In this document: positions 9,023 through 17,719 of the stretch, in pieces
How positions within the stretch are numbered: the first letter of the stretch is position 1
Layout of the letters: each line of letters starts with the position of its first letter
Assembly: GCF_002917885.1 (NCBI RefSeq)
Contig: NZ_PQNY01000007.1
Location: 95,519 to 159,518 of the forward strand
DNA from: Flavobacterium croceum DSM 17960
GTDB lineage: Bacteria > Bacteroidota > Bacteroidia > Flavobacteriales > Flavobacteriaceae
Reading direction: 5' to 3'
DNA: 64,000 nucleotides
Made by a program: the position numbers and the translations under genes
Notes under the pieces: model-generated
What the model was told of the DNA's origin: nothing
Database searches by the model: none
The model's input: only the letters and a program-made list of their open reading frames with translations

Positions 9023-10159
9023 ATGAAATTAGAGGAACACATCTCGCAATTGCTCTACAGATATCAATGTGTAACCATACCAGGGTTTGGTGCTTTTTTA
9101 ACCGAAGTAAAATCGGCACAAGTACACCAAGAGTCTCATGCGTTTTATCCACCCAAAAAAGTAATTTCTTTTAATGCGTATTTAAAAAACAATGATGGCT
9201 TGTTGGCCAATTATATATCGTTGTCTGAAAGAATTTCTTATGAAGTAGCCATTGCAAAAATTGAAAATGAAGTATTCAATTGGAAACAAACTTTGTATCA
9301 AAAAGGCGTATTATACTTAAAAAACATAGGAGAAATATCTTTAAATAGCGAACAAAATTTAGTGTTTGAACCTTCGGAACAAGTAAATTATCAAACTGAA
9401 TCTTTTGGTCTTACTTCTTATGTTTCACCTACTATACAACGAAAAGAAACTATTTATGTAGAAGAAGAAATACCTGCTGAATCTATTGTGCTTACTCCAG
9501 TACAAAAACCTATTGAAAAGCAAGAAGCACCTAGCACTTCAGTGTCAAATACAATCAATAGTAAAACTACAGTTACAGAAAACGTTACAGAAAAAGACGA
9601 ATCAGACACGAATGCATGGCTTAAATACGCGGCCTTGTTTTTACTAGGAGGAGGACTTATCTACGCTAGTATTTATTATGGAAATAATTATTATAATACC
9701 AAAGCGCAACAAGAAACCGTAGCCGTAAAAAACAAAGTAAAGCAACAAGTAGATCAAAAAATACAAGAAGCTACATTTGCAGTAGAAAACCCTTTGCCAA
9801 CAACTACGCTAGCAGTAGATAAAGATGCTACAGTAACTAATGCTGAGACCAAAACTGAGACCAAAACAAAATCTACTACTAATACAAAAGATAAACCTGT
9901 TTCTACACCATTAAATAATGCAAAAGAGTATTCGTATCATGTAGTAGCGGGTGCTTTTAAAAATGAGCAAAACGCCGAAAAAGAATTGCAAAATTTAATA
10001 AAAAAAGGATTTCCTGCTAGAAAATCAATCTCAAAACGCAATGGGTTATATCCTGTATTTTATGGTAGTTATTCTAGTCAATCAGAAGCCGAAAAAGCAC
10101 TTTCTACCATAAAGAATACCGAAAACAAAGAGGCTTGGATTCTACATCAAACTTTGTAA
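9023..10159 (+). CDS. HU-CCDC81-type and SPOR domain membrane protein
   Basis: A 378-residue protein in three parts. Residues 1-150 resemble the CCDC81-like HU domain pair of Bacteroidota (MKLEEHISQLLYRYQCV, then PGFGAFLTE and a second basic segment). A single membrane segment spans about 203-222. A low-complexity Thr/Lys linker (about 240-300) leads to a C-terminal SPOR domain (about 300-378, YHVVAGAFKNEQNAEKEL), which binds denuded glycan strands at division sites. The expected topology places the HU-like part in the cytoplasm and SPOR in the periplasm, so the protein could connect cytoplasmic components with septal peptidoglycan. Whether the HU-like part binds DNA is unknown. Confidence 0.88.
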   Translation: MKLEEHISQLLYRYQCVTIPGFGAFLTEVKSAQVHQESHAFYPPKKVISFNAYLKNNDGLLANYISLSERISYEVAIAKIENEVFNWKQTLYQKGVLYLKNIGEISLNSEQNLVFEPSEQVNYQTESFGLTSYVSPTIQRKETIYVEEEIPAESIVLTPVQKPIEKQEAPSTSVSNTINSKTTVTENVTEKDESDTNAWLKYAALFLLGGGLIYASIYYGNNYYNTKAQQETVAVKNKVKQQVDQKIQEATFAVENPLPTTTLAVDKDATVTNAETKTETKTKSTTNTKDKPVSTPLNNAKEYSYHVVAGAFKNEQNAEKELQNLIKKGFPARKSISKRNGLYPVFYGSYSSQSEAEKALSTIKNTENKEAWILHQTL

Positions 10160-10190
10160 AACACTTTATTTTTAAAGAAAATATTCATTA

Positions 10191-10250
10191 ATATTAGAGC
10201 CTGCTTTAAATTAAATAAAATAAAATTTAAACAGGCTCTAATATTTTTTT
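10191..10250 (+). terminator. Terminator after the HU/SPOR gene
   Basis: Perfect 13-bp stem ATATTAGAGCCTG (10191-10203) / CAGGCTCTAATAT (10232-10244), extended inward by AT pairs, then a run of T. Confidence 0.88.
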
Positions 10251-10263
10251 TTAAAAATAAATA

Positions 10264-10290
10264 TTGGTTTTTAAAAATCTATTATATTTG
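10264..10290 (+). promoter_or_regulatory. Promoter of the M43 protease gene
   Basis: TATATTTG at 10283-10290 matches TAnnTTTG, with TTG at 10264-10266 sixteen bases upstream as a candidate -33 element. The ATG follows at 10309. Confidence 0.68.
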
Positions 10291-10308
10291 GGGAAAATTT
10301 AAGATTCA

Positions 10309-12384
10309 ATGAATAAAATTACATTATTATTAATTTTCTCCTTAAGCCTACTTGGTTTTTCACAATCTGACAAGAAAAAAGTTGTGTTTGGAGAACAAAT
10401 AGAAACATCTCCAAATGGATACATTAGATGTGCAACTGATGAATATGAAAGATATTTAAAGAAAATTTACCCTAAAAGAGCTACAACTGAAGAGTTTGAA
10501 ACTTGGTTAGCACCATTAATTCAAAACTACAAGCACCTACAAACAGTTAGTTCGCAAAGTGGTGGTATCATTTACATACCTGTTGTTGTACACGTTATAC
10601 ACAATGGAGATGCTTACGGAACCAACGAAAACATTACTGATGAGCAAGTACAATCTCAAATTACAGTAATGACTCAAGATTACAGAAAAATGATTAATAC
10701 ACCTGGATATAATACGAATCCTGTTGGTGCTGACACTCAAATTGAATTTGTTTTAGCAAAAGTTGACCCAAATGGCAATCCAACAAACGGTATTGATCGA
10801 GTTAATTTATGTCAAAATTCTTGGTCTGATACAGATATAGACGGAATAGTAAAACCAAGTACTATTTGGGATCCTACACAATACATGAATATGTGGAGTG
10901 TAAACTTTTCAGACAGTACTTTATTAGGCTATGCGCAATTTCCAGATGCTTCTGGCCTAGCAGGGCTAAGTGCTTCTGGAGGTGCTGCTGACACTGACGG
11001 TGTAGTAGCTGGCTACAAGTATTTTGGAAGTTCAGATTTAAGTTCTGGGGCTTTTCAAGCACCTTTTGATAAAGGAAGAACTATGACACATGAAGTTGGT
11101 CACTTTTTAGGATTAAGACATATTTGGGGAGACTCATCTACATGCCCTAGCACAAATGTATCAACAAACAAAGATTACTGCGCAGATACTCCGGCAGCGG
11201 CAGCAGCTAATTTTAATTGCCCAACTGGAACAGATTCTTGTCCTAGTACTCCAGGAGTTGATATGATTGAGAATTATATGGATTACACCGATGATGCTTG
11301 TATGAATATCTTTACGCAAAATCAAAAAGATAGAATAACAGTAATAATGAATAATGCTCCGAGAAGAGCATCTTTGAAAACTTCAACAAAAGATGTAGCT
11401 ATAGCTTTGTTTGCTAACGATGCCGAAGTAAAAATAGAAAATCTTTGTGAAGCAGTAAGCCCTAGCTGTGCTAATCCAAATGGTTCGCTACCAAACAAAA
11501 TTATATCTTTGTATAATAGAGGTACTTCGAATTTGACTTCAGCTACAATTAGCTACAATATTAATGGAGGAACAAACTTAACTCAAAATTGGACTGGAAG
11601 TTTAGCTCCTAATAAGTTTGCATATGTAACTTTGGCAAATTCTAGTGCAAATGGAACTTTTAATGTTTCAATAACATCTGTAAATGGAACATCAGACCAA
11701 AGAGCAAGTAATAATACTGCATCAAAAGCCTTTAACTTTACAATTTCTCCTGTAGCTTATGCTAATGCAACAACTTTTACCTTTAATCTAGTTGGTGATA
11801 GATATGGAGCTGAAACTACTTGGAATCTAAAAAATCAAGCTGGAACTATATTATATTATGGTGGCCCTTACAACAATTTAAGTTCTAATGGTACTCAAAA
11901 TTTAGTTACAAATCAATCTTGGGCTCTTAGTGCAAATGGATGTTATTATTTAACTGTAAATGACTCTTATGGCGATGGTATTGTAAGCGGTTATGGCAAT
12001 GGTTATTATACTGTTACTGCGAATAGTGGTGCAAATGTTTTAGTAAACGTAACTGACTTTACAGGGCCCGGAGGTAATAGCCCTATTTCAAGAATTAGTT
12101 ATTTTACAAATAACGCTAATTTAAGTACTGAAAATTTTGAGTTTGCAAGCAATATATATGTATATCCAAACCCTTCAAAAAATGAAATCAATATTTCAAT
12201 ACCTGATGGTTTAGACTTACCAAATAGTATATCAATTACCAATAGTTTAGGACAAACCATTTTAACAAACAAAGCATTAAATAACAATCTTACTATAAAC
12301 ACTTCTTCTTTAAGTAATGGTGTTTATTTTATTACTATGTTTAGTGACAAATACACTAAAACATTAAGATTTATTAAAGAATAA
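10309..12384 (+). CDS. Secreted M43 (pappalysin-type) metalloprotease with T9SS sorting domain
   Basis: A signal peptide (residues 1-18) is followed by a propeptide-like segment, then the zinc site HEVGHFLGLRH (H261, H265, H271) continued by IWGD, which is diagnostic of M43 cytophagalysin/pappalysin-like peptidases. The Met-turn is at M324 in ENYMDY. Several Cys in the catalytic domain suggest disulfides. Residues about 365-610 are beta-rich and contain NDSYGDGIVSGYGNGYYTV-like repeats. A type A T9SS sorting domain ends the protein (VYPNPSKNE ... GVYFITMF). It is the second T9SS metalloprotease in the window. It is exported and probably digests extracellular protein; specificity is unknown. 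Confidence 0.93.
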   Translation: MNKITLLLIFSLSLLGFSQSDKKKVVFGEQIETSPNGYIRCATDEYERYLKKIYPKRATTEEFETWLAPLIQNYKHLQTVSSQSGGIIYIPVVVHVIHNGDAYGTNENITDEQVQSQITVMTQDYRKMINTPGYNTNPVGADTQIEFVLAKVDPNGNPTNGIDRVNLCQNSWSDTDIDGIVKPSTIWDPTQYMNMWSVNFSDSTLLGYAQFPDASGLAGLSASGGAADTDGVVAGYKYFGSSDLSSGAFQAPFDKGRTMTHEVGHFLGLRHIWGDSSTCPSTNVSTNKDYCADTPAAAAANFNCPTGTDSCPSTPGVDMIENYMDYTDDACMNIFTQNQKDRITVIMNNAPRRASLKTSTKDVAIALFANDAEVKIENLCEAVSPSCANPNGSLPNKIISLYNRGTSNLTSATISYNINGGTNLTQNWTGSLAPNKFAYVTLANSSANGTFNVSITSVNGTSDQRASNNTASKAFNFTISPVAYANATTFTFNLVGDRYGAETTWNLKNQAGTILYYGGPYNNLSSNGTQNLVTNQSWALSANGCYYLTVNDSYGDGIVSGYGNGYYTVTANSGANVLVNVTDFTGPGGNSPISRISYFTNNANLSTENFEFASNIYVYPNPSKNEINISIPDGLDLPNSISITNSLGQTILTNKALNNNLTINTSSLSNGVYFITMFSDKYTKTLRFIKE

Positions 12385-12401
12385 AAAAACTTATTATAAT
12401 G

Positions 12402-12433
12402 AAAAAGGATTGGAGTTATTCAATCCTTTTTTT
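12402..12433 (+). terminator. Terminator after the M43 protease gene
   Basis: AAAGGATTG / CAATCCTTT stem with an 8-nt loop and a seven-T run. It covers the first codons of the longest ribF reading frame and therefore argues against the ATG at 12399. Confidence 0.85.
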
Positions 12434-12436
12434 ATT

Positions 12437-12444
12437 TAATTTTG
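12437..12444 (+). promoter_or_regulatory. Probable promoter -7 element of ribF
   Basis: TAATTTTG matches TAnnTTTG and lies directly after the upstream terminator and 8 bases before an in-frame TTG at 12453. Confidence 0.5.
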
Positions 12445-12452
12445 TAGTTAAT

Positions 12453-13352
12453 TTGAAAGAAAATAATATCTCCGTATTTACTTTAGGAACTTTTGACGGC
12501 GTACATTTAGGTCATCAAAAAATTATTCGTAAAATTGTAAATGATGCTCAAGATATAAATGCGAAAAGTGTTGTTTTTACTTTTTTTCCGCATCCAAAAT
12601 CAGTGCTTACTTCATCAGAAATTATTAAAACAATAAATACTATTGATGAACGCATCGCTTTATTGAAAAAATTCGGAATTGACCTAGTTCATGTTCAAGA
12701 ATTCACTCAAGAATTCTCAAACTTAGAAGCCGAAGATTTTGTAAAAACTTATTTAGTTGATACATTTCATGTAAAAAAAGCTATTATTGGTTATGATCAT
12801 AAATTTGGAAAAAATAGATCAGCAACAATTCACGATTTGGAAAATTTTGGAAAAAAATACCATTTTGAAGTCGAACAAATATCGGTGGAAGAAACAAACC
12901 ACTTAGCTGTAAGCTCAAGCAGAATAAGGCAAGCTATCTCAAATGGAAATATAGAAGAAGCTAATATGTTATTAGGTTATACTTATTTTTTCTCTGGAAA
13001 AGTTATTCAAGGCAATCAACTTGGTAGAACTATTGAGTTTCCAACGGCTAATATTTTTGTAGAGGAAAACTACAAACTGTTACCCAAACATGGTGTATAT
13101 ATAGTACAGAGTACAATTGAACAAAAAGTTTATTACGGACTCATGAATATTGGGGTAAAACCCACAGTAAATGGAGTGCAAGAAAGTATTGAGGTACATT
13201 TTTTAAATCTCGATAAAGATTTGTATCATTGTACACTTAAAATTGAAGTAATTTCTTTTATTAGAAATGAACAAAAATTTGAATCTATAGAAGCTTTAAA
13301 ACAACAAATTAACGCTGACAAACAATACGCATTACGCTTTTTAAACAAATAG
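12453..13352 (+). CDS. ribF: Bifunctional riboflavin kinase/FMN adenylyltransferase
   Basis: Makes FMN and FAD from riboflavin. The N-terminal adenylyltransferase domain carries TLGTFDGVHLGHQ, with the HIGH-like GVHLGH, and the SSSRIRQAI signature. The C-terminal flavokinase domain carries GRTIEFPTANI and GLMNIGVKPT. The start is uncertain. An in-frame ATG at 12399 exists, but the encoded 18 residues overlap the preceding gene's terminator and a promoter element. The TTG at 12453 leaves 8 residues before the conserved TLGTFDG, slightly short for the family but workable. bioB follows 14 bases after the stop, so the two may be co-transcribed. Confidence 0.92.
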   Translation: MKENNISVFTLGTFDGVHLGHQKIIRKIVNDAQDINAKSVVFTFFPHPKSVLTSSEIIKTINTIDERIALLKKFGIDLVHVQEFTQEFSNLEAEDFVKTYLVDTFHVKKAIIGYDHKFGKNRSATIHDLENFGKKYHFEVEQISVEETNHLAVSSSRIRQAISNGNIEEANMLLGYTYFFSGKVIQGNQLGRTIEFPTANIFVEENYKLLPKHGVYIVQSTIEQKVYYGLMNIGVKPTVNGVQESIEVHFLNLDKDLYHCTLKIEVISFIRNEQKFESIEALKQQINADKQYALRFLNK

Positions 13353-13366
13353 CCTAAAAGTTTTAT

Positions 13367-14461
13367 ATGATAACAACAAGACATAATTGGACCAAAGAAG
13401 AAATAATTGCTATATACAACAAACCCTTAATGGATTTGCTCTATGAAGCATCCACGATACACAGACAGCACCACGATCCAAATGTAGTGCAAGTATCTAC
13501 ATTGCTTTCTATAAAAACAGGAGCTTGCCCCGAAGATTGTGGGTATTGCCCTCAAGCTGCACGCTATCATACAAATATTGAAGGAAATGATTTAATGAGT
13601 GTTTCGCAAGTAAAAGCACAAGCTCTTAGAGCCAAAGCAAGCGGATCTTCGAGAGTTTGCATGGGTGCTGCATGGCGTAATGTAAAAGACGGCCCAGAGT
13701 TTGACGAAGTATTAGAAATGGTACGCACAATAAACAAACTCGACATGGAAGTTTGCTGTACACTCGGAATGCTTACCGAGAATCAAGCAAAAAGATTGGC
13801 AGAAGCTGGTTTATATGCTTACAATCACAACTTAGACACGTCTGAAGAATATTATAAAGAAGTTATTTCTACACGAGGTTATGAAGATCGTATCAAAACA
13901 ATAGAAAATGTAAGAAAAACAAATGTTACCGTATGTAGCGGTGGTATTATTGGCATGGGCGAAAGTATAGAAGACCGTGCAGGTATGCTCGTTGCTCTTT
14001 CTACTTTGAATCCTCAGCCAGAATCTGTACCTATAAATGCTTTGGTTGCTGTAGAAGGAACTCCGCTAGAAGATGAAAAACCTGTAGAAATTTGGGAAAT
14101 GATTCGTATGGTAGCAACCACCAGAATAGTAATGCCCGAAACACAAGTACGCCTTTCGGCAGGTAGAACCGAAATGAGTAGAGAAGGTCAAGCTATGTGC
14201 TTTTTTGCAGGAGCAAACTCTATTTTTGCAGGCGATAAGTTGCTTACAACACCAAATCCAGATGTAAATGAGGACATGAAAATGTTTGAAATTTTAGGAT
14301 TAAAACCTCAAAAACCTTTCATAAAAATAATGCAACCCAAAACCGTAGAGGCTCAAGATTCTGCTTATTCATCTTTGGGAGAAAAACCAAAATGGACAAG
14401 ACCAGAGCATACTATAGAACGAAATCTAGAAGCGATCAAAAAAAACAAGGAAGTTTTGTAA
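13367..14461 (+). CDS. bioB: Biotin synthase
   Basis: Radical SAM enzyme that inserts sulfur into dethiobiotin, the last step of biotin synthesis. The radical SAM CxxxCxxC motif is C54-PED-C58-GY-C61. Other family blocks are visible: GSSRVCMGAAWRN, EVCCTLGM, the NHNLDTS segment, TVCSGGIIGMGE and QVRLSAGR, which supply ligands for the auxiliary [2Fe-2S] cluster. The 364-residue length is slightly longer than E. coli BioB. The downstream ketoacyl synthase begins 30 bases later, an arrangement that suggests shared expression for biotin precursor synthesis. No bioA, bioD or bioF lies within the window. Confidence 0.97.
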   Translation: MITTRHNWTKEEIIAIYNKPLMDLLYEASTIHRQHHDPNVVQVSTLLSIKTGACPEDCGYCPQAARYHTNIEGNDLMSVSQVKAQALRAKASGSSRVCMGAAWRNVKDGPEFDEVLEMVRTINKLDMEVCCTLGMLTENQAKRLAEAGLYAYNHNLDTSEEYYKEVISTRGYEDRIKTIENVRKTNVTVCSGGIIGMGESIEDRAGMLVALSTLNPQPESVPINALVAVEGTPLEDEKPVEIWEMIRMVATTRIVMPETQVRLSAGRTEMSREGQAMCFFAGANSIFAGDKLLTTPNPDVNEDMKMFEILGLKPQKPFIKIMQPKTVEAQDSAYSSLGEKPKWTRPEHTIERNLEAIKKNKEVL

Positions 14462-14491
14462 ATATGTTTCGATAGTTTCAAACTGAAAACC

Positions 14492-15655
14492 ATGTTAAAA
14501 CAAAAAATAGCCATAACTGGTTTTGCATCTGTATCTGCCCTCGGAGAACATGAACCTGATATTTGGCAAAAATATCTTTCAAACCAATCAAATATTATTG
14601 CTGTTGATTTTGACAAGCAAGAATATTTAGTGGTTCGTTTTCCAAATGATGTAAAAGAAAATTTAGCTCGTTTTACGTTAGCAAACTCCAAATACAAAAA
14701 CCTAGACAGCAGTGTTATTGCAGCTATGTATACTGCTGAAAAAGCTATAGCGCAAACAGGTTGGAAAAACACCGCAGAAATAGGTGTTAATATCGGTTCA
14801 TCTCGAGGTGCGACTCATTTGTTTGAAAAATATCATGAAGATTTTTTAATAAATAAAACAGCTCAAACCCTTGTTTCCCCTACAACAACCTTAGGTAACA
14901 TTGCTACTTGGGTGGCACATCATATAAAATCTGAATCGATTGCGATTTCACATTCTATAACTTGTTCAACTTCTTTACAAGCTATTGCTAATGCTGCTGC
15001 ATGGTTACAATCGGGTATGAGTACTCAGTTTGTGGTAGGTGGTAGCGAGGCTCCTCTTACCGCTTTTACTTTAGCACAAATGCGTGCTTTAAAAATATAC
15101 GCTCAAAAAAGCACTTCAATCTATCCGTGTCAGGCATTAAATTTTTCAAAAAAATACAATTCTATGGTTCTAGGCGAAGGGGCTGCAACAGCTTGCTTAG
15201 AATTAGGAGAAAAAGAAAATGCTCTAGCCTATATTACGGGTATTGGATATGCAACCGAAAGTTTAGAACACAATACATCTATATCTACCAATGGCATTTG
15301 TTTTCAAAAAGCGATGCGTATGGCTTTAAAAGGATTTAATCCTGCAAACGTAGACGCCATAGTAATGCATGCTCCTGGAACTATAAAAGGCGATTTGGCA
15401 GAGTATGAAGCGGTAAAATCTGTTTTTGGTAATACAATACCTTTTTTAACCTCAAATAAATGGAAAATTGGGCATACTTTTGGAGCTTCGGGAATTTTAA
15501 GTTTAGAACTTGCTTTGCTTATGATACGGAATAATACTTACATAAAAGTGCCATACATACAAAGTACTATTCCAAATAGAGATATAAAAAACGTTTTGAT
15601 AAATGCTGTGGGATTTGGCGGAAATGCTGTATCTATTCTAATTTCAAAACACTAG
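14492..15655 (+). CDS. Beta-ketoacyl synthase family protein linked to bioB
   Basis: A 387-residue thiolase-fold condensing enzyme with the KAS I/II catalytic triad Cys-His-His: C158 in TCSTSLQA, H293 in MHAPGT and H328 in GHTFGASG. It is somewhat shorter and more divergent than FabF. It follows bioB on the same strand. A decarboxylating condensation of this kind could elongate the pimeloyl precursor, so a biotin-specific KAS is the best contextual guess. Aryl-polyene or general fatty acid synthesis are alternatives, but no acyl carrier protein or other fatty acid genes are next to it. Convergent with recX, one base apart. Confidence 0.85.
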   Translation: MLKQKIAITGFASVSALGEHEPDIWQKYLSNQSNIIAVDFDKQEYLVVRFPNDVKENLARFTLANSKYKNLDSSVIAAMYTAEKAIAQTGWKNTAEIGVNIGSSRGATHLFEKYHEDFLINKTAQTLVSPTTTLGNIATWVAHHIKSESIAISHSITCSTSLQAIANAAAWLQSGMSTQFVVGGSEAPLTAFTLAQMRALKIYAQKSTSIYPCQALNFSKKYNSMVLGEGAATACLELGEKENALAYITGIGYATESLEHNTSISTNGICFQKAMRMALKGFNPANVDAIVMHAPGTIKGDLAEYEAVKSVFGNTIPFLTSNKWKIGHTFGASGILSLELALLMIRNNTYIKVPYIQSTIPNRDIKNVLINAVGFGGNAVSILISKH

Positions 15656-15656
15656 A

Positions 15657-16136
15657 CTAGTTCGTTTTTTCAAGTTCAATCACTTTGTCATACACACAAT
15701 GACTTTCCCAACCTTTTCTTAATAAAGTATCACAAAATTTTTTTCGCTTTTTTAAATCATTTTTTTCAATAATGGTATCCCATATTTTTTGAGAAAGTTC
15801 TTCAAAAGTGTTGGTGTAATCAATATCTGTAATTTCTTTTAATGATTTTGCAATAAGATATTCTGAAATATTACGAGCTTTAAGCTCGGTTTTAATGCGA
15901 ATTTTTCCCCATTTTTTTTGATGAAACTTACTTATTGTAAACAAACACGCAAATCGTTCTTCGTTTAAAAAATTATTTTCAAGCAAATGCACTACAACCT
16001 TATCTATTTCTGTAGCTGATGCACCTAGTATTTTTAACTTTTGAATTACTTCTTGATGACAACGCTCTTGGTAAGCACAATAATGCTCTAACTTACTTTG
16101 AAGTTGCTCTAAAGAATGTATAGAATTTATTTTATT
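15657..16136 (-). CDS. recX: Regulatory protein RecX
   Basis: A small helical repeat protein that binds RecA filaments and limits recombinase activity. It has the RecX three-helix repeats, seen in EIDKVVVHLLENNFLNEERF, then KWGKIRIKTELKARNISEYLI and a third repeat ending in RKGWESH. No ATG is available near the N-terminus. The first codon of the open frame is TTG (complement of 16137-16139); an in-frame stop lies two codons upstream, so TTG is the likely initiator and the 5' end could extend to 16139. A promoter element lies at 16171-16178. The 160-residue length is normal. Confidence 0.88.
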   Translation of the reverse strand, partial: NKINSIHSLEQLQSKLEHYCAYQERCHQEVIQKLKILGASATEIDKVVVHLLENNFLNEERFACLFTISKFHQKKWGKIRIKTELKARNISEYLIAKSLKEITDIDYTNTFEELSQKIWDTIIEKNDLKKRKKFCDTLLRKGWESHCVYDKVIELEKTN

Positions 16137-16170
16137 CAAAACTTAAGTACTTGTAAGTGTTTTTTAGAAA

Positions 16171-16178
16171 CAAAAGTA
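16171..16178 (-). promoter_or_regulatory. Promoter -7 element of recX
   Basis: Minus-strand TACTTTTG matches TAnnTTTG, about 31 bases upstream of the TTG start and just past the terminator of the DUF3078 gene. Confidence 0.6.
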
Positions 16179-16184
16179 TATAAA

Positions 16185-16215
16185 AAAGTCGTTTCACAAT
16201 TTATGAAACGACTTT
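16185..16215 (-). terminator. Terminator after the DUF3078 gene
   Basis: Perfect 12-bp stem AAAGTCGTTTCA / TGAAACGACTTT with a 7-nt loop; on the minus strand it is followed by a T-run. Confidence 0.87.
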
Positions 16216-16238
16216 ATAAAAATTATTTTAAACGCGTA

Positions 16239-17123
16239 TTAAAACCCGTAATTTAAACCTAAACCAATTACTTGACGTGTTTGAAAACCTCTAAAAGCAT
16301 TATCATCATAAATAGTTTGATATGCAAAATTGGTAGATAAATACTTGTTTATTTTCATAGAAATATTCAATGTATAATCTAAATCTACATTTTGTGGATC
16401 TTCTAAATAATTAGAATATAAATTCAGAATATTTTCGCAGGTGATGTTTTCTGCCAATTGAAATTTGTAATAACCACTTAATGCAGCACCAAATTCAAAT
16501 CGAGTTGTTTTACCTTGTTCTACACCAAATGATGGACCAAACTCTGTAAAATGGCTATGTACTAATATTACTTTTGAAGTTGCTGGCGCAATATTCACTT
16601 TTAAATTATCGCTTTTTTTCCACAACATACATGGACCAAATTGCAAATAAGCCGGTGAAAAGAAATGCGAAGTTTTAACACCGCCTTCAAATCCAGAGTC
16701 AAACTGAGTTTTAAAGTTTACAAATCCAGAATAAAACCAATATCCCGATGCTTTTTTACCTATTAAGGAATTAAATTGTAAACGGTCGTCTGATTTTTGC
16801 AAATCTTGGTCTTTTATTTTTGTTAAACCATAACCAATAATAAGTTTATTATCCCAATTCCAATTGCTGTTTTTATAGTTGAAATCGTAGTTTACACCTA
16901 TATTACCCGATACATTACTTTGTCCACCAGCAGTCCAGTTGTTAAACGTTGCTTGATTTGCTAAAAAAGTAAACAAACCTTTTTTTGTCCAACCATTTGG
17001 TTTTTCTTCTGAAGATTTAGCGATAGCCTCTTCATTTTTCTTTAAATTATCTTTTTCGTTTTGCTGAGCAGAAACAGTATAGAAGTTTAGTAGTACTAAA
17101 GCTCCAAGAATTATTTTTTTCAT
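16239..17123 (-). CDS. DUF3078 outer-membrane beta-barrel protein
   Basis: A signal peptide (MKKIILGALVLLNFYTVSAQ) precedes a charged segment rich in Lys and Glu, then WTKKGLFTFLANQATFNNWT and GGQSNVSG, which are typical of the DUF3078 family in Bacteroidota. The rest alternates polar and aromatic residues, as in outer-membrane strands, and ends in a strand with a C-terminal Phe (GLGLNYGF), which suits insertion by the BAM machinery. Function is unknown; it is probably a small barrel porin-like protein. The gene has its own promoter and terminator and is monocistronic. Confidence 0.85.
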   Translation of the reverse strand: MKKIILGALVLLNFYTVSAQQNEKDNLKKNEEAIAKSSEEKPNGWTKKGLFTFLANQATFNNWTAGGQSNVSGNIGVNYDFNYKNSNWNWDNKLIIGYGLTKIKDQDLQKSDDRLQFNSLIGKKASGYWFYSGFVNFKTQFDSGFEGGVKTSHFFSPAYLQFGPCMLWKKSDNLKVNIAPATSKVILVHSHFTEFGPSFGVEQGKTTRFEFGAALSGYYKFQLAENITCENILNLYSNYLEDPQNVDLDYTLNISMKINKYLSTNFAYQTIYDDNAFRGFQTRQVIGLGLNYGF

Positions 17124-17149
17124 GTATTTGTTTTTAAAATTTGCGAGCG

Positions 17150-17157
17150 CAAAGGTA
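17150..17157 (-). promoter_or_regulatory. Promoter -7 element of the DUF3078 gene
   Basis: Minus-strand TACCTTTG matches TAnnTTTG, 26 bases upstream of the ATG. Confidence 0.65.
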
Positions 17158-17197
17158 TAAATTGGTTTATATAGATACTATAGTAAAAATGTAGAAT

Positions 17198-17701
17198 TTA
17201 GACTACTTTTTTGTACAATGGAACCGCCGAACAAGCTTCGCCATACATAATACTTTTTGCTACTTTTTGAAGATGTTGTAATGCTATAATATAGGCTTCA
17301 TTGGGCACAGCTTTTTTGGAACAACCTTTTAAAATAACTGGTTTATCTTGGTATAGTGTGTAATCTAATGTGGCTAACTTATCTTGATAGTATTGCACTA
17401 AAATATCTTTGCTTGTGCCTTCGCACACAAAACTAGCATACGGAATTACATACGATGCTACCAAAATTTTTGCCCATGCGGGCAAAATAGCTTCGGTGGT
17501 ACAAGTTATCGCTACAAATTTATTTTGGTATTGCTCCCAATTGTGTTGTGATAACTTGGTTCTAAAATCTTTTTCTTTAAGAATAAAACCCTCTTCAAGC
17601 CAAATAGAAATGTCCATTTCAACAACAGAAGCCTTAGGAAAATAATCTTCTAAATCAAAAACCTCAAGTTTTGATTGCGCTACTTTGTTTACAATTTCCA
17701 T
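17198..17701 (-). CDS. DUF2480 family protein (last gene of suf operon)
   Basis: A 167-residue soluble protein recognised as DUF2480 by its opening (MEIVNKVAQSKLEVFDLEDY), WLEEGFILKEKDFR and the closing Cys-containing motif near GEACSAVPLYKK. No catalytic motif is evident. Cys residues include the pair around CTTEA and KGCSKK. It starts 18 bases after the SufT-like gene, so it is part of the suf transcription unit, which suggests an accessory role in Fe-S metabolism. That role is inference from context only. Confidence 0.85.
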   Translation of the reverse strand: MEIVNKVAQSKLEVFDLEDYFPKASVVEMDISIWLEEGFILKEKDFRTKLSQHNWEQYQNKFVAITCTTEAILPAWAKILVASYVIPYASFVCEGTSKDILVQYYQDKLATLDYTLYQDKPVILKGCSKKAVPNEAYIIALQHLQKVAKSIMYGEACSAVPLYKKVV

Positions 17702-17719
17702 GTTATTATGAATTGGTTT

